In this document: piece by piece, positions 9,215 to 19,700 of the stretch
Layout: every line of letters begins with the position of its first letter
Position numbering within the stretch: the first letter of the stretch is position 1
NCBI GenBank assembly: GCA_017994935.1
Contig: JAGOJU010000002.1
Coordinates: 1-64,000, forward strand
DNA: 64,000 nucleotides
From: Opitutaceae bacterium
Lineage (GTDB): Bacteria; Verrucomicrobiota; Verrucomicrobiia; Opitutales; Opitutaceae
Direction of reading: 5' to 3'
Program-made: the position numbers and the translations under genes
The notes under the pieces: model-generated
Databases searched by the model: none
Told to the model about the DNA's origin: nothing
What the model saw: only the letters and a program-made list of their open reading frames with translations

Positions 9215-11032
9215 CTACATGCGGCAGATAAGCAGCTCGCGTTCGTAGATCAGTTCCTTGGGAAGGTGATCGTGAAGGTCGATGAAGAGCTCCTCGTGTC
9301 CGATGATCTCTGCACGCCATGCCGTCCGATCGACCGACTGCAGCTGCTCAAATTTCTCCCTGGGAAATTCCATGTCTTTCCACTCGATATCCTCATAGCG
9401 CGGCTGCCAGCCGATCGGGGTCTCCTTGCCAACGGTGCGCCCGCGTGCCCGGTCGACGATCCATTTCAGGATCCGCATATTTTCCCCGAAGCCGGGCCAG
9501 ATGAATTTTCCGTCCGCATCCTTGCGGAACCAGTTTACGTGGAAAATGCGCGGTGTCTCGCTCAGCGAACGCTGCATCTTGATCCAGTGACGGAAATAGT
9601 CGCCCATGTGGTAGCCGCAAAAGGGCAGCATGGCGAAGGGGTCGCGTCGCACCTTGCCGACAGTGCCGGCGGCAGCCGCGGTCATTTCCGAGCCCATCGT
9701 CGCCCCGGTGTACACGCCGGCGCTCCAGTTGAACGCCTGATAGACAAGAGGCATGGTCGTCGCCCGGCGGCCGCCAAAGATGAATGCCTTGATCGGCACT
9801 CCCGTGGGTTTCTCCCAGTCCGGATCGATGGTCGGGCACTGCGACGCAGGCGCGGTGAAACGCGCGTTGGGATGCGCCGCCTTGGCCCCGGTGGCGCGCC
9901 CGATCTCGGGTGTCCATCGCCTGCCCTGCCAGTCGAGACACTCGGCGGGCGGGGTGTCCGTCATCCCCTCCCACCAGACCCCGCCGTCGGGGGTGAGGGC
10001 GACATTCGTAAAGATTGTGTTCCTGGCCAGCGCAGCCATGGCATTCGGATTCGTCTTCACAGAGGTGCCGGGAGCGACACCGAAGAATCCGGCCTCCGGA
10101 TTGATGGCGTGAAGCCGTCCATGCTCATCGGGCTTGATCCAGGCGATATCGTCGCCGACGGTCCACACCTTCCATCCCTCGAACGCCGGCGGCGGGATCA
10201 TCATGGCAAAGTTGGTTTTCCCGCAGGCGCTGGGAAATGCCGCCGCCACGTAGGTCTTTTCTCCCTGCGGGTTCTCCACCCCCAGGATCAGCATGTGCTC
10301 CGCCATCCAACCCTCGTCACGCGCGAGATTCGAGGCGATGCGGAGGGCGAAACATTTCTTCCCGAGCAGCGCATTGCCGCCGTACCCCGAGCCGTACGAC
10401 CAGATCTCCCGGGTCTCGGGAAAGTGCACGATATACTTCTCCGGATTGCAGGGCCAAGGCACGTCCTTCTGTCCCGGGCCCAGCGGCGCTCCCACGGAAT
10501 GCATGCAGGGCACCACCCGTTTCTCGGCCTTGTCGATCTCCTTGAACACCGCCAGGCCGATGCGCGCCATGATACGCATGTTGACCACGACATAGGGGGA
10601 ATCCGTCAGCTGCATCCCGATCTGCGCCATCGGTGATCCCACCGGCCCCATGCTGAAAGGCAGCACGTAGAGCGTCCTGCCCTGCATCGACCCCGCAAAG
10701 AGCCTTTTCAGCTTCTTGCGCATCTCGAACGGATCCTCCCAATTGTTGGTCGGACCCGCCGTGTCCTTCGACAGCGAACATATGAAGGTGCGGTCCTCGA
10801 CACGCGCGACATCGCCCGCGTCCGAGCGTGCATAGTGGCAACCGGGCCAGATGGACTGGTTCAGCCTGATGAAGGTGCCCTTCTCGACCATCTGCGCGCA
10901 AAGATGGTCATATTCCTCCTTGGAACCATCCACCCAGTGAATGGCGGCCGGCTGGGTCAGCTCGGCCATCTTGGCCACCCATTTCAGCAGGTTGGGATTC
11001 GAACTAATGGGCCGGGTAACATCGCGTTTCAT
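9215..11032 (-). CDS. pckG: Phosphoenolpyruvate carboxykinase (GTP)
   Basis: 605 aa, the normal length for the GTP-dependent family, which is unrelated in length and motifs to the ATP-dependent enzyme. It converts oxaloacetate and GTP to PEP, CO2 and GDP, the first step of gluconeogenesis; in anaerobes it may run as an anaplerotic reaction. The diagnostic kinase-1a loop [16 protein letters not shown] carries the reactive Cys and P-loop Lys. The metal/substrate segment [34 protein letters not shown] and the NWFRKD region are also present. Monocistronic, facing the symporter gene. The start at 11032 gives the usual N-terminus; no strong Shine-Dalgarno is visible. Confidence 0.95.
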   Translation of the reverse strand: MKRDVTRPISSNPNLLKWVAKMAELTQPAAIHWVDGSKEEYDHLCAQMVEKGTFIRLNQSIWPGCHYARSDAGDVARVEDRTFICSLSKDTAGPTNNWEDPFEMRKKLKRLFAGSMQGRTLYVLPFSMGPVGSPMAQIGMQLTDSPYVVVNMRIMARIGLAVFKEIDKAEKRVVPCMHSVGAPLGPGQKDVPWPCNPEKYIVHFPETREIWSYGSGYGGNALLGKKCFALRIASNLARDEGWMAEHMLILGVENPQGEKTYVAAAFPSACGKTNFAMMIPPPAFEGWKVWTVGDDIAWIKPDEHGRLHAINPEAGFFGVAPGTSVKTNPNAMAALARNTIFTNVALTPDGGVWWEGMTDTPPAECLDWQGRRWTPEIGRATGAKAAHPNARFTAPASQCPTIDPDWEKPTGVPIKAFIFGGRRATTMPLVYQAFNWSAGVYTGATMGSEMTAAAAGTVGKVRRDPFAMLPFCGYHMGDYFRHWIKMQRSLSETPRIFHVNWFRKDADGKFIWPGFGENMRILKWIVDRARGRTVGKETPIGWQPRYEDIEWKDMEFPREKFEQLQSVDRTAWRAEIIGHEELFIDLHDHLPKELIYERELLICRM

Positions 11033-11257
11033 GACTCCAGTCCTAAACGAGCATCCTCACTCCCGCAAATCCGAAAGCCCATGGCGCACCATTTGCACGC
11101 CGTCGAATACGGAGCAGAACGGAACTGAATGCACCTTCGACCTCACTGCCCTTCCGTGGACTGAGCCCCAAATCCTCGAATTCCGGAACCGCGAACCGTC
11201 CGCAGCGCCTTGGATTGACCAGCCCGTCCAGTCCCGGCAGGCTGGATTCCCAGATCC

Positions 11258-11710
11258 ATGGACGTCACCACTTCAACGACAAGCGACCCGGTCAAACAGT
11301 TTTCGGTATTCGCAGAGAACCGTGTGGGGCGCCTGCACGACCTCATCGCATTGCTGAGGTCGAACCAGGTCCATGTGGTGGCCCTGACTGTCCTCGACAC
11401 CACGGACAGCGCGATCGTTCGCCTGATCGTCGATGACCCCGACAAGGCGCGAGAACTGATGATCAACAATGATTTTCCCTTCGGGGAGAGCGATGTGCTC
11501 GCCGTCGAGATCAACGATGAAGGCGACCTCGCCTCCGTGCTGAAGGCGCTGCTCATGGCGGAAATCAACATCCACTATGTCTATTCCTTCATCAAGCGTC
11601 CGGGCGACCGGGCCGCGCTCGCGCTGAATGTCGAGGACTCCGACGTGGCGGCGCAGTCCCTGAATCAGCAGGGATTCAAGGTACTGACGCAAAGGGACAT
11701 TTCGCGATAG
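11258..11710 (+). CDS. Tandem ACT-domain protein
   Basis: 150 aa with two ACT repeats (about 15-75 and 85-148). The first begins KQFSVFAENRVGRLHDLIALL, the usual pattern for small-ligand (often amino-acid) sensing; the second contains IHYVYSFIKRPGDRAALAL. There is no catalytic domain, so it is a stand-alone ACT regulator rather than an acetolactate synthase small subunit. It is probably cytoplasmic. It stands alone between pckG (divergent) and a convergent DUF3299 gene, so the neighbourhood gives no clue to the ligand or target. Confidence 0.8.
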   Translation: MDVTTSTTSDPVKQFSVFAENRVGRLHDLIALLRSNQVHVVALTVLDTTDSAIVRLIVDDPDKARELMINNDFPFGESDVLAVEINDEGDLASVLKALLMAEINIHYVYSFIKRPGDRAALALNVEDSDVAAQSLNQQGFKVLTQRDISR

Positions 11711-11784
11711 CCCTTGCCGCTTCGCGAAACGCTGACCGGCATCACAGGCCAGGCGCACCTTGCGGCGGAGGCGAATCCGAGCCG

Positions 11785-12474
11785 CTACTCCTGGACTTCT
11801 CCCATCCGCTCGCAGTCCAGCAGATAGATCCCCGTCATGTAGCCGTTCTCGAACATCGCGCCGACCTTGAGATCGCCGTAAAAGGATACCGGCACATCCT
11901 GGATGGGCTTCACGCCGCCCTTCTTCATCCTGACGACAATCCACTGGTTCATTTCCGGAACCGCCCCGTAGCAGCACATCATGGGGTCGCTGAGCAGGAG
12001 GAATTCGGTGACAAGGCTGTTCTCGAGCTTGGTCGGGAGCATGAAGCCCGTGACCTTTGCCTTTCGTCCGTTCAAGGATTTCAGCCAGCCGGGGATCTGT
12101 TCCTCTCCCGTGGGCGGTGCCACGTTTGGATTCGCAACCGGATCGAAATCGGGAACCTTGAACGTATAGCTGGATAGACGATCGAACCCGACTTTCAGAT
12201 AGCCGCCCTCCTGTTCGAGTTCGGGATTCGCCGCCGCGCCAGTCGCCGATGCTGTCGCGGTGCCTGAAGCAGCTGCCGCCACGACGGCGAGCGTCAGCGA
12301 AGATCGCGCCGGAGGATCACTCAGCGGATGAAGGGCTGCCCTGACACCCGTGCCACAGCAAAGCGTGTGATCCAATAGTGTCTGCGAAGGAAACAGGGCG
12401 GCGTGAACGGGGAAGGCCGGCAGACAGGCGACGATTGCGGAAACAGCCAGCAGCTTCAAGAGGCGGGAATTCAT
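11785..12474 (-). CDS. Exported DUF3299 protein
   Basis: 229 aa from the ATG at 12474, chosen because it starts a clean signal peptide (MNSRLLKLLAVSAIVACLPA, then FPVHA); the frame extends 21 codons further upstream. The mature C-terminal half (about 100-225) matches the DUF3299 pattern: PGWLKSLNGRKAKVTGFMLP, then SDPMMCCYG with paired cysteines, and VPVSFYGDLKVG. DUF3299 proteins are small periplasmic proteins of unknown function, often next to ABC/FtsX-type exporters. No such exporter is adjacent here. An Ala/Ser-rich stretch links leader and domain. Confidence 0.8.
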   Translation of the reverse strand: MNSRLLKLLAVSAIVACLPAFPVHAALFPSQTLLDHTLCCGTGVRAALHPLSDPPARSSLTLAVVAAAASGTATASATGAAANPELEQEGGYLKVGFDRLSSYTFKVPDFDPVANPNVAPPTGEEQIPGWLKSLNGRKAKVTGFMLPTKLENSLVTEFLLLSDPMMCCYGAVPEMNQWIVVRMKKGGVKPIQDVPVSFYGDLKVGAMFENGYMTGIYLLDCERMGEVQE

Positions 12475-12559
12475 GTCAGGAGGGAAACTGCACAGAGGAG
12501 CAAGTTCGTCAAAAACGCAATTCGGAGTGCCTGGCACAGGGACCGTCTTTCAAGACACG

Positions 12560-13711
12560 TCAATTTCCCGTGACAAAGGCCAGATCAATCCCGGCACGGG
12601 CCCGCTTTCCCGAGGATGAAAGCAACTCCACCCCGCCTTCGATGGCACAAACGGTCGCCACGCTGTCAAAACGCGCCGGAATCGGCACGACCGCAAGGAT
12701 GGTTGCGACCCGCAGGAGTGCCTTGGGAGAAAGGGTGACCGACGTGGGGATGCCCGCCTTGGACAGCGGATTCGGGCGCACCGATTCGGCCAGCCCAAGG
12801 TGGAAATACGATGTGACCTCCTCGACTCCCAGTACGTTGATGTGCCGGCCGTTCCAGGGCGCATAATGGCGACCACCGTTCGAAAGCCACAGGATGGTGT
12901 GACGAAGCATCCGCGGGTTCTTCAATTGGAGGAGCACGTATCGCTCGTCGGGGAATGTCACCGCACTCCACCCGAAGTCCGCCCGGCCATCGCCGACCAA
13001 CATCACGAGGTCCTCGAAGCCTCGCCGGGCCGGATAGGCAGACAGGTCCGTGAAGCCGCCCCGGGCCAAGGGCACCTTGGCCAAAGAGCGGAATCTGGCG
13101 CCTTGCCTGAGGCTCGAGTATCCTTTCGATGCCGGGCTTTCAAATTCGACCGGCAATACCTGGCCCCAGCGCCAGTTTCCGACAGAGATGCGGGCCGCTC
13201 CCTCTCGATCGGGAAACTGCACACAGGGATGCGTTCCGATCGCCATTCGTCCGGAATAGCCCTGCAGGACATGTTCGCAGTACACGGCAGTCTGTCCCTT
13301 CCGAAGGGTCACCCGCTTGTCGATGCGTCCTTTCCGTATGCTCGTTTTCATGTGGGCGTGCAGGGTCACCGCATCCCCTGCATGCGTCGTGGCATCGAGT
13401 GTCCAGCGAAGATTGGCGGACTCGCCATGCGGAGGATGTTTCTCCCCGCGAAACGGCGTGCTGTTTCCCCCAAATGGCGCACAGAAGAAATCTCCCCGCA
13501 GGTTCTGCAGCAGGGGGGGCAATCCGTCCGGAAGCGCTTCTCCGGTCCAGGGCGCGACAGCCAGCGGCGAGACCGAGCCCCCCCCGGGCATCCGGAATCT
13601 GACCGGCGCAAGCATGCCGCCGATTTCTGTCATCGCGGCATCCACGCAGTCGTTCCGCAGGGTCCATGTCTGAACCGGACGCGGAGTCAGGGCCGGCGTT
13701 TTTCTTTTCAT
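12560..13711 (-). CDS. Galactose-mutarotase-like (aldose-epimerase fold) protein
   Basis: 383 aa, no signal peptide. Beta-rich throughout, with an aldose-1-epimerase-like layout: WTLRNDCVDAAMTEIGGML at the start, IGTHPCVQFPD near residue 165, and a second-half strand pattern ending in NVLGVEEVTSYFHLGLAES. The His of GTHPCVQF sits where mutarotases carry an active-site His; I could not confidently place the catalytic Glu. It may bind or epimerise a sugar or a polysaccharide end. Downstream of it (85 bases) lies the DUF3299 gene on the same strand. The assignment to this fold is by pattern only. Confidence 0.55.
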   Translation of the reverse strand: MKRKTPALTPRPVQTWTLRNDCVDAAMTEIGGMLAPVRFRMPGGGSVSPLAVAPWTGEALPDGLPPLLQNLRGDFFCAPFGGNSTPFRGEKHPPHGESANLRWTLDATTHAGDAVTLHAHMKTSIRKGRIDKRVTLRKGQTAVYCEHVLQGYSGRMAIGTHPCVQFPDREGAARISVGNWRWGQVLPVEFESPASKGYSSLRQGARFRSLAKVPLARGGFTDLSAYPARRGFEDLVMLVGDGRADFGWSAVTFPDERYVLLQLKNPRMLRHTILWLSNGGRHYAPWNGRHINVLGVEEVTSYFHLGLAESVRPNPLSKAGIPTSVTLSPKALLRVATILAVVPIPARFDSVATVCAIEGGVELLSSSGKRARAGIDLAFVTGN

Positions 13712-13842
13712 TTGCCCAACATTGCCACTGGGGCCGGGGCCTGCGCCAGATCAATGTTGCGATGGATTGTCGCGTGCCCTGCCTGCGCATCGGGAGTTGC
13801 CATGCCTCGCCGGGCCCCCCGAAACTCCATCCCTTCCATTGC

Positions 13843-15339
13843 ATGCCCTTCACACCTCTCCCGCTCGGCCAACGCATTCCCGACAGCCTGCATGGTGTTT
13901 CCTGCAGTCTGCCAACCATGCGCGCAGTGATCGGCTATGAGGAGAAGGATCCAGCGATCACAAGCCGGATGACATCCGGTTACCCGAGGTTTGTCCAACA
14001 TCCGCTCCTGAGACAGGCAGCCGCCCATCTCCTGCGCACACACCAACTGGGTGAACATCAGCTCTGGCTGACCGCATCGCCGCGGGCAGCCCAGCAGCTT
14101 GCCCGATGGCTCGCACCCGCCGATTGCCGAGTGGTTTCAGGCGACGGCTTGCAGGGGGTGGCATTCCCCGCAAACCCCGACACATTTGCCCGCGCCAAGA
14201 CCTGGCTGCAGCATGCCGGCGCGCTTCCGTCCAGCCGGGCCGCGGAGGACTACCTGATTCGTGTCGGTGAAAAATCCTTCCCAGAACCGGAACAGATCCG
14301 GCAGGAGGAAGCGGAGCTGCGGGTTCGTCACTACCTTCGCGGCGCCTTTGCGCCTGCGGGAGACCGGGACATTTTCCTGGCCAACAGCGGCATGAACGCG
14401 ATCTGGGCGGCCTATCATGCGATCTCAAAACTCCAGGCGACCCGGGGACGCAGGCTCTGGATCCAGCTTGGCTGGCTGTACCTCGACACGATAGCGATCC
14501 TCCAGAAATTCAGCGGGGGGCCGGAATACCACCACTTTCACGGCGACGTTTTTGACCTCGATGGTCTGCGCAGACTGTTCGCCACGAAAGGCGCCTCGAT
14601 CGCAGGCATCATCACGGAGGTCCCCACCAATCCGCTCATCCAGACGCCTGATCTCCCCGCGGTTCACCAGCTATGCAAGACGGCCGGCGCCTTTCTGGTT
14701 GTCGATCCGACGGTCGCGTCGCCGCTCAACATCGATGTGCTGCCGCACGCGGATGTGGTCGCCAACTCGCTGACCAAGTACGCGTCGAGCGAAGGGGACA
14801 TCCTTTTTGGTGCCGCCATTGTGAACCCCGCTGCGGCCGATGCAGGTGAACTTCGCAGATCGATAGCTGCGGAGCTTGAGCCTGTCTATCCGAGGGACCT
14901 TCACCGCCTCGCCGCGCAGATTGACGACACCGCCGCCGTTGTGGGGACAACTAACCGGAATGCCGCGAAGGTCATCCGTTTTCTTGAGGGCCACCCGCGC
15001 GTGACCTCGCTCTATTGGACGCTGAAGGAAGAATCCCGCGCCAACTACCTCGCCCTCTCGCGGGGCCCAGGCAGCATCGGCAGCGTGCTCAGCTTCACGG
15101 TCGCCGGAGACTTTGCCGGCTTCTACGACCGGCTGAGCCTTCCCAAGGGCCCCAGCTTCGGCATGAAGACAACGCTGATCTGTCCTTTCATTTACCTGGC
15201 ACACTACGATCTCGTGAGCACGCCGGAAGGGAGAAGGATTCTCAGCGAGAACAACCTCTCCCCGGATCTGATGCGTCTTTCCGTCGGCTGTGAGCCCGCT
15301 GAGGAGATCATTTCCGCCCTTCGGGAGGCGCTGGAGTAG
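13843..15339 (+). CDS. Cystathionine gamma-synthase-like PLP enzyme
   Basis: 498 aa from the ATG at 13843; the open frame starts earlier, but MPFTPLPLGQRIPDSLHGVS begins the conserved N-terminus of the large (fungal STR2-like) branch of the Cys/Met-metabolism PLP family. The PLP Schiff-base Lys is Lys312 in NSLTKYASSEGD; upstream are the cofactor-binding NSGMNAIWAAYHA and the Asp of LVVDPT. Members of this branch condense cysteine with an activated homoserine, or catalyse related gamma-replacement/elimination steps. Cytoplasmic. It diverges from the mutarotase-like gene and is followed after 13 bases by a DUF167 gene. The precise reaction is not decidable from sequence. Confidence 0.8.
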   Translation: MPFTPLPLGQRIPDSLHGVSCSLPTMRAVIGYEEKDPAITSRMTSGYPRFVQHPLLRQAAAHLLRTHQLGEHQLWLTASPRAAQQLARWLAPADCRVVSGDGLQGVAFPANPDTFARAKTWLQHAGALPSSRAAEDYLIRVGEKSFPEPEQIRQEEAELRVRHYLRGAFAPAGDRDIFLANSGMNAIWAAYHAISKLQATRGRRLWIQLGWLYLDTIAILQKFSGGPEYHHFHGDVFDLDGLRRLFATKGASIAGIITEVPTNPLIQTPDLPAVHQLCKTAGAFLVVDPTVASPLNIDVLPHADVVANSLTKYASSEGDILFGAAIVNPAAADAGELRRSIAAELEPVYPRDLHRLAAQIDDTAAVVGTTNRNAAKVIRFLEGHPRVTSLYWTLKEESRANYLALSRGPGSIGSVLSFTVAGDFAGFYDRLSLPKGPSFGMKTTLICPFIYLAHYDLVSTPEGRRILSENNLSPDLMRLSVGCEPAEEIISALREALE

Positions 15340-15352
15340 TCCGCTGCCCACG

Positions 15353-15625
15353 ATGTCAGCACCCGTCTGCCGACTCAGCATCCGGGCTGTGCCCAACGCG
15401 AGCCGCGACGAGATCGCGGGATGGATGGTCGATTCACTGAAGGTGAAGCTGAGGGCACCCGCCCTCGATGGACGCGCGAATGAGGCGCTTTGCCGGTTTC
15501 TGTCCGAGCGGCTCCGTCTGCCGCTCCGTCAGGTGACCCTTCTGCGAGGGGAGAAATCCCGTCAGAAACTGGTTGAAATCAGCGGCCTCACGATCGAGGA
15601 GACCAAGGCCCGTCTGTCACCCTGA
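15353..15625 (+). CDS. DUF167 (YggU-like) family protein
   Basis: 90 aa from the ATG at 15353. It shows the family core: LSIRAVPNASRDEIAGW, LKVKLRAPALDGRANEALCRFLSE, and LLRGEKSRQKLVEISGL. DUF167 proteins are small, widely conserved cytoplasmic proteins without an established biochemical role. It lies 13 bases after the PLP enzyme gene and is probably cotranscribed with it. The frame extends upstream into that gene, but the chosen ATG matches the usual family N-terminus. Confidence 0.85.
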   Translation: MSAPVCRLSIRAVPNASRDEIAGWMVDSLKVKLRAPALDGRANEALCRFLSERLRLPLRQVTLLRGEKSRQKLVEISGLTIEETKARLSP

Positions 15626-15690
15626 CCTCCGAATCACCCTCCCGGCAGGTCCCCGCCCTTCCGGGCATCTTTGATGCCACCGAGGAGGAA

Positions 15691-16710
15691 TCAGAAATGC
15701 TTCACGTAGCCGTTCCGTCGGAGACGCTCCAGCCAGCGTTCCTGGGAGGCTCGGGCGCTCTGCTGAATCAGGATCCGCTCGATCTGTTCGCGCACTTCGT
15801 CGATCGGCTGGATACCGGCGTACTTGCGATCGTCCACGTGGAGCAGAAAAGCACCTTCCGGGGTGACGATGATGCCGCTGGTTTCGCCCTTCTTTAGGCT
15901 GAACAGGGGATCGCTGAATTCCGGCCGCAGGTCGGACCGCTTCTGCCAGTCCCAGTCGCCGCCTTTCGCGCGACGGGATTCCTGGGAAACATCGCGGGCA
16001 ACATCCTCAAATTTCTCCCCGCTGTGAATGCGGTCCAGCGCGGCCTGCGCCAGCGCGCGTAGCTCGGCGTCGGTCTGGCCTTGTTTGCGCGTGAACTGGA
16101 TCAGGCGCATATGGGCCTGGTCCTCCTGGAAGAAGCGATCCTTGTTCTCGTTGTAGAAGGTCTCGATCTTCACGGGACTGACCGTGCTCTGGGACTTGCG
16201 CTGCTGCTGGCGCATGTAGCCGAAAATGATGTTCTCCTCCACTTCACGGCGATAATCCCGGAGCGTCTGGCCGCGCCCGCGCAGGTACGCGAGGAATTTG
16301 GAGCGGTCCCCTTCAAACTGCGTGATCTGCGTCTCGGCGACCTCGTTGTCCACATAGCTCTCCGGAATCCGTTTCTTCTCGTCCTTGCGAAATTCCTTCA
16401 CGATCAGCTCGCGATCAATAATGCCCTGGATGATTTCATCCTGGGCCGCCTCCAGCTTCTGGTTGAACTCCTGCTCGTTCTTGGAATCACGGCGGATTTC
16501 CGGGACCAGCGGTGCAATGTCACGGCGGATATCCTCCACGGTGATGATTTTGCTCTCGACGATCGCGGCAATGCCGTTTGCGAACTGATAGTCATCCTTC
16601 GCGTCGGGCGCCGCGGTCTGTCCCGGAACCGACATGGGAACGCTTGCAAGGACCGCCACGGATGCGGATCGGAGCCAGGAGGATTTTTGATTGCGGCGAA
16701 GATCGCTCAT
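15691..16710 (-). CDS. SurA-like periplasmic peptidyl-prolyl isomerase (parvulin type)
   Basis: 339 aa. Signal peptide at 1-30 (WLRSASVAVLASVPMSVPGQ). A SurA-type N-terminal chaperone region begins FANGIAAIVESKIITVEDI (about 40-190), and a single parvulin domain spans about 195-295: AHMRLIQFTRKQ, GGDWDWQKRSDLRPEFSDPLFSLKKGE, then a C-terminal helix ending NGYVKHF. Such proteins assist folding of outer-membrane proteins. Its ATG overlaps the stop of mfd by four bases (16707-16710), an unusual partner, so it is probably expressed as the distal gene of an mfd transcript. Confidence 0.88.
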   Translation of the reverse strand: MSDLRRNQKSSWLRSASVAVLASVPMSVPGQTAAPDAKDDYQFANGIAAIVESKIITVEDIRRDIAPLVPEIRRDSKNEQEFNQKLEAAQDEIIQGIIDRELIVKEFRKDEKKRIPESYVDNEVAETQITQFEGDRSKFLAYLRGRGQTLRDYRREVEENIIFGYMRQQQRKSQSTVSPVKIETFYNENKDRFFQEDQAHMRLIQFTRKQGQTDAELRALAQAALDRIHSGEKFEDVARDVSQESRRAKGGDWDWQKRSDLRPEFSDPLFSLKKGETSGIIVTPEGAFLLHVDDRKYAGIQPIDEVREQIERILIQQSARASQERWLERLRRNGYVKHF

Positions 16711-19700
16711 TCGGGTTTGGGCAGATTGTTCAGAAATGTGGCTATTTCCCTCAAACGTAGAAGCGGTTTTGACGCGGTCAATCGCGGAAAACGCGCGCCG
16801 AGCATGACGAAGTCATCCCGACGACCGTTCGCCCGCAGACACTTCAGGCGGGTCGATTCTGTTTCGACGGAGACGATTCCCTTTTGTTCCGCACAAATCC
16901 GGATCTCGGTCACAAGCATGAGCGCCTTGACCTCCGGCCCATACCTGCCAAACCGATCCCGCAGTTCGCTTTCAATGCGTTTCAATTGCGCGGCGTCCTC
17001 GGCAAGGGCCAGTTTGCGATAGAAATCAATTCGCAAGCGGGTTTCCGAAAGGTAGGCAACAGGTATCCGGGCCTGGATGAGCTCCACCGGCACCGCGCCA
17101 TCCGCCTCGTGCTCCGCCTGCTTGAGTGCCGAATAACCCGTGCCGTGTCCCCGGGTGCGCGCCCCTTCGCCCATGGATGGATCACCGTCGCCGACAAAAA
17201 CAAAGTCGAGTTTGACGTTCGCGCGAATCGAGGCCGCATGTTTCTCGCCGCGCAGCCGCGCGACGGATTGTCGCAACAGCTGGCAATAGAGCTCAAATCC
17301 CACACCGACAATGTGACCGCTCTGTTCGGAACCCAGCAGGTTCCCCGCTCCGCGCAGTTCGAGATCACGCATTGCGATGCGAAATCCCGCGCCGAGTTGA
17401 TTGTGCGTGCGTAGCGCGTTCAGCCGCTGGCGGGCTACCTCCAGCAGACGGGTGTGACGGTGTAGCAGCAGGTAGGCGTAGGCCTGGTGTTTGAAGCGCC
17501 CCACCCGCCCGCGCAATTGGTAGAGCTGCGACAATCCAAAACGGTCCGCACCTTCTATGATGATCGTATTGCAGTTTGGAATATCGAGCCCGCTCTCGAT
17601 GATCGTCGTGCAGACGAGCACCTGATGGCGGCCCGCGACGAACTCCGTCATGAGTTTTTCAAGTTCGTCGGACTCCATCTGCCCATGTCCGACGCCAATC
17701 GCGAGATCGGGCATCAGGCTCCGCAGCCGCTGGGCCACGAGATCAATCGTCTGGACCCTGTTGTGGAGATAGAAGACCTGCCCGCCCCGCCGGATTTCGT
17801 GTCGCACGGCTTCGATCACGAGTTTCTCGTCGTAGGTCCGGACGATGGTCTGGATGGGATGCCGGTTGGTGGGTGCGGTCTCAATCACGCTGATGTCGCG
17901 CGCCCCGGTCATCGCCATGTACAGTGTCCGGGGAATCGGAGTCGCGCTCATCGAGAGCACGTCGACCGTCGAACGCATTGTCTTGAAGCGCTCCTTGTGG
18001 CGCACGCCGAACCGCTGCTCCTCGTCGATCACCACGAACCCGAGGTCCTTGAACACCACATCCCGCTGAAGCAGTCGATGCGTGCCCACCAGGACGTCCA
18101 CCTGGCCTGCGGCGGTTGCCGCGACAATTTTCGTGATCTCCGAGCGGGTGCGGAACCGGCTGATCATCTCAACGGCGATGGGATATCCCGCCATGCGCTC
18201 GCGAAACGTATTGAGGTGCTGCTGCGCAAGCACGGTGGTCGGAACAAGCACTGCCACCTGCCGGCCTCCCTGCACCGCCTTGAACGCAGCGCGCAAAGCC
18301 ACCTCGGTCTTTCCAAAACCCACATCACCGCAGATGAGCCTGTCCATGGGGCGTGTCTTCTCCATGTCGGCCTTCGTCTCCTCGATCGCCTTCAATTGAT
18401 CGCGTGTTTCCGCATGGGGAAATGAGGACTCAAACTCCTTCTGCCAATCGGTATCCTGCGGAAAGGCATGTCCGGGCTGGGCCTCACGCGCGGCCTGTAT
18501 GCGAAGGAGTTCCGCAGCGAGATCAAGCGTCGCCCGCTCCGCCGATTGCCGCGTCTTTTCCCAGCGTCCCGAACCCACTCTTCCGAGTTGCGGACGCGTC
18601 TTCGACAGCCCGACATAGCGGCTGATCAGATGAGCCTCCTGGAGCGGCACGTGCAGCGTCACACGCTCGTCAAACTCCAGCGAAATCACCTCACGCACGC
18701 CCTGGGCTGTGTCGATCTTCGCCAGTCCGCGATAGACCGCGATGCCATGCTGGAGATGAACGACGAAATCACCCTCCACCAGTTCTGAAAAATCGAGCAG
18801 CTGATCGACCTGGGCGCGTTGCACGAGCGCCCGCTTCGAGCCACCCACACGCCGCACGCGCTGCCGCCCGAAGAGTTCGGTTTCAGTGACAACGACGAGA
18901 CCCCGTCTCCCCGTGCCCTTCACCCAGTCGAGGTGCGCGCCCGGATCACTCCCCAGAGCGACCGGATCCTGACGCGCCTCACGGAACGTGACCCGGAAGC
19001 CCTCATTCAATCCACCCCTGAGCCACACCGGCTGGAGTTTCCGGCCCATCTCCCCCTCCTCGAGGATCTCCCGCGCGCGCTGCTCCTCCCCGGCCTTTGA
19101 AACGACAAAAACAAGCCCGTAGCCGAGCTTCTGCCAGCCGCCCAGCGTCGTGAGAAATTCCGTGCGCGCATCGGCCTCGCCCTGCAGGCGTTCCTGCGCG
19201 ACCAGCGAATCAGCCGGATACGAACGATGCTGCGCCAGGCTATCCGCGTCCCAGGTCACCTCCTCCACGCCCTCCCCGTCGAGCAATGCCGACGCCTCAT
19301 CCAACTCACTGATCCCGAATAGACCCGAGACGCGCTCCAGGAGCGGATTGAGGGAAAAGTCCGATTCCCGCGCCAAGGCGCTCAATTCCTGTTCGACCGC
19401 CGCGGGTTCGACAAGGACCAGGTGACTCGAAAGCGGAAGGTAATCGGCAAGTCCCACGCTGGAGGTCGCCATCTTGAGACGCGGCGACGCCGACAGGGTA
19501 ATTGCGGGAAAACTCGCCCCGGAGCGCTGCGTCACGGGATCAAACGCCCGGATCTCCTCAATTTCGTCCCCGAAGAAATCGAGCCGATACGGCTCCGTCG
19601 CCGTGACGGGATAGACATCGATGATGCCTCCACGAATCGCGTAGTGTCCCGGCGATTCACAAACCGCCTCGCAGTCATAGTCGAGTTCTGAAAGTGTTTC

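Noticed and set aside
9146..10636. 496-codon frame on the + strand
   Set aside because: Antisense to GTP-PEP carboxykinase; Arg/Pro/His-rich translation typical of shadow frames in high-GC DNA.
11273..11977. 234-codon minus-strand frame across the ACT gene
   Set aside because: Overlaps the ACT-domain and DUF3299 genes, which have recognisable families; its own translation has none.
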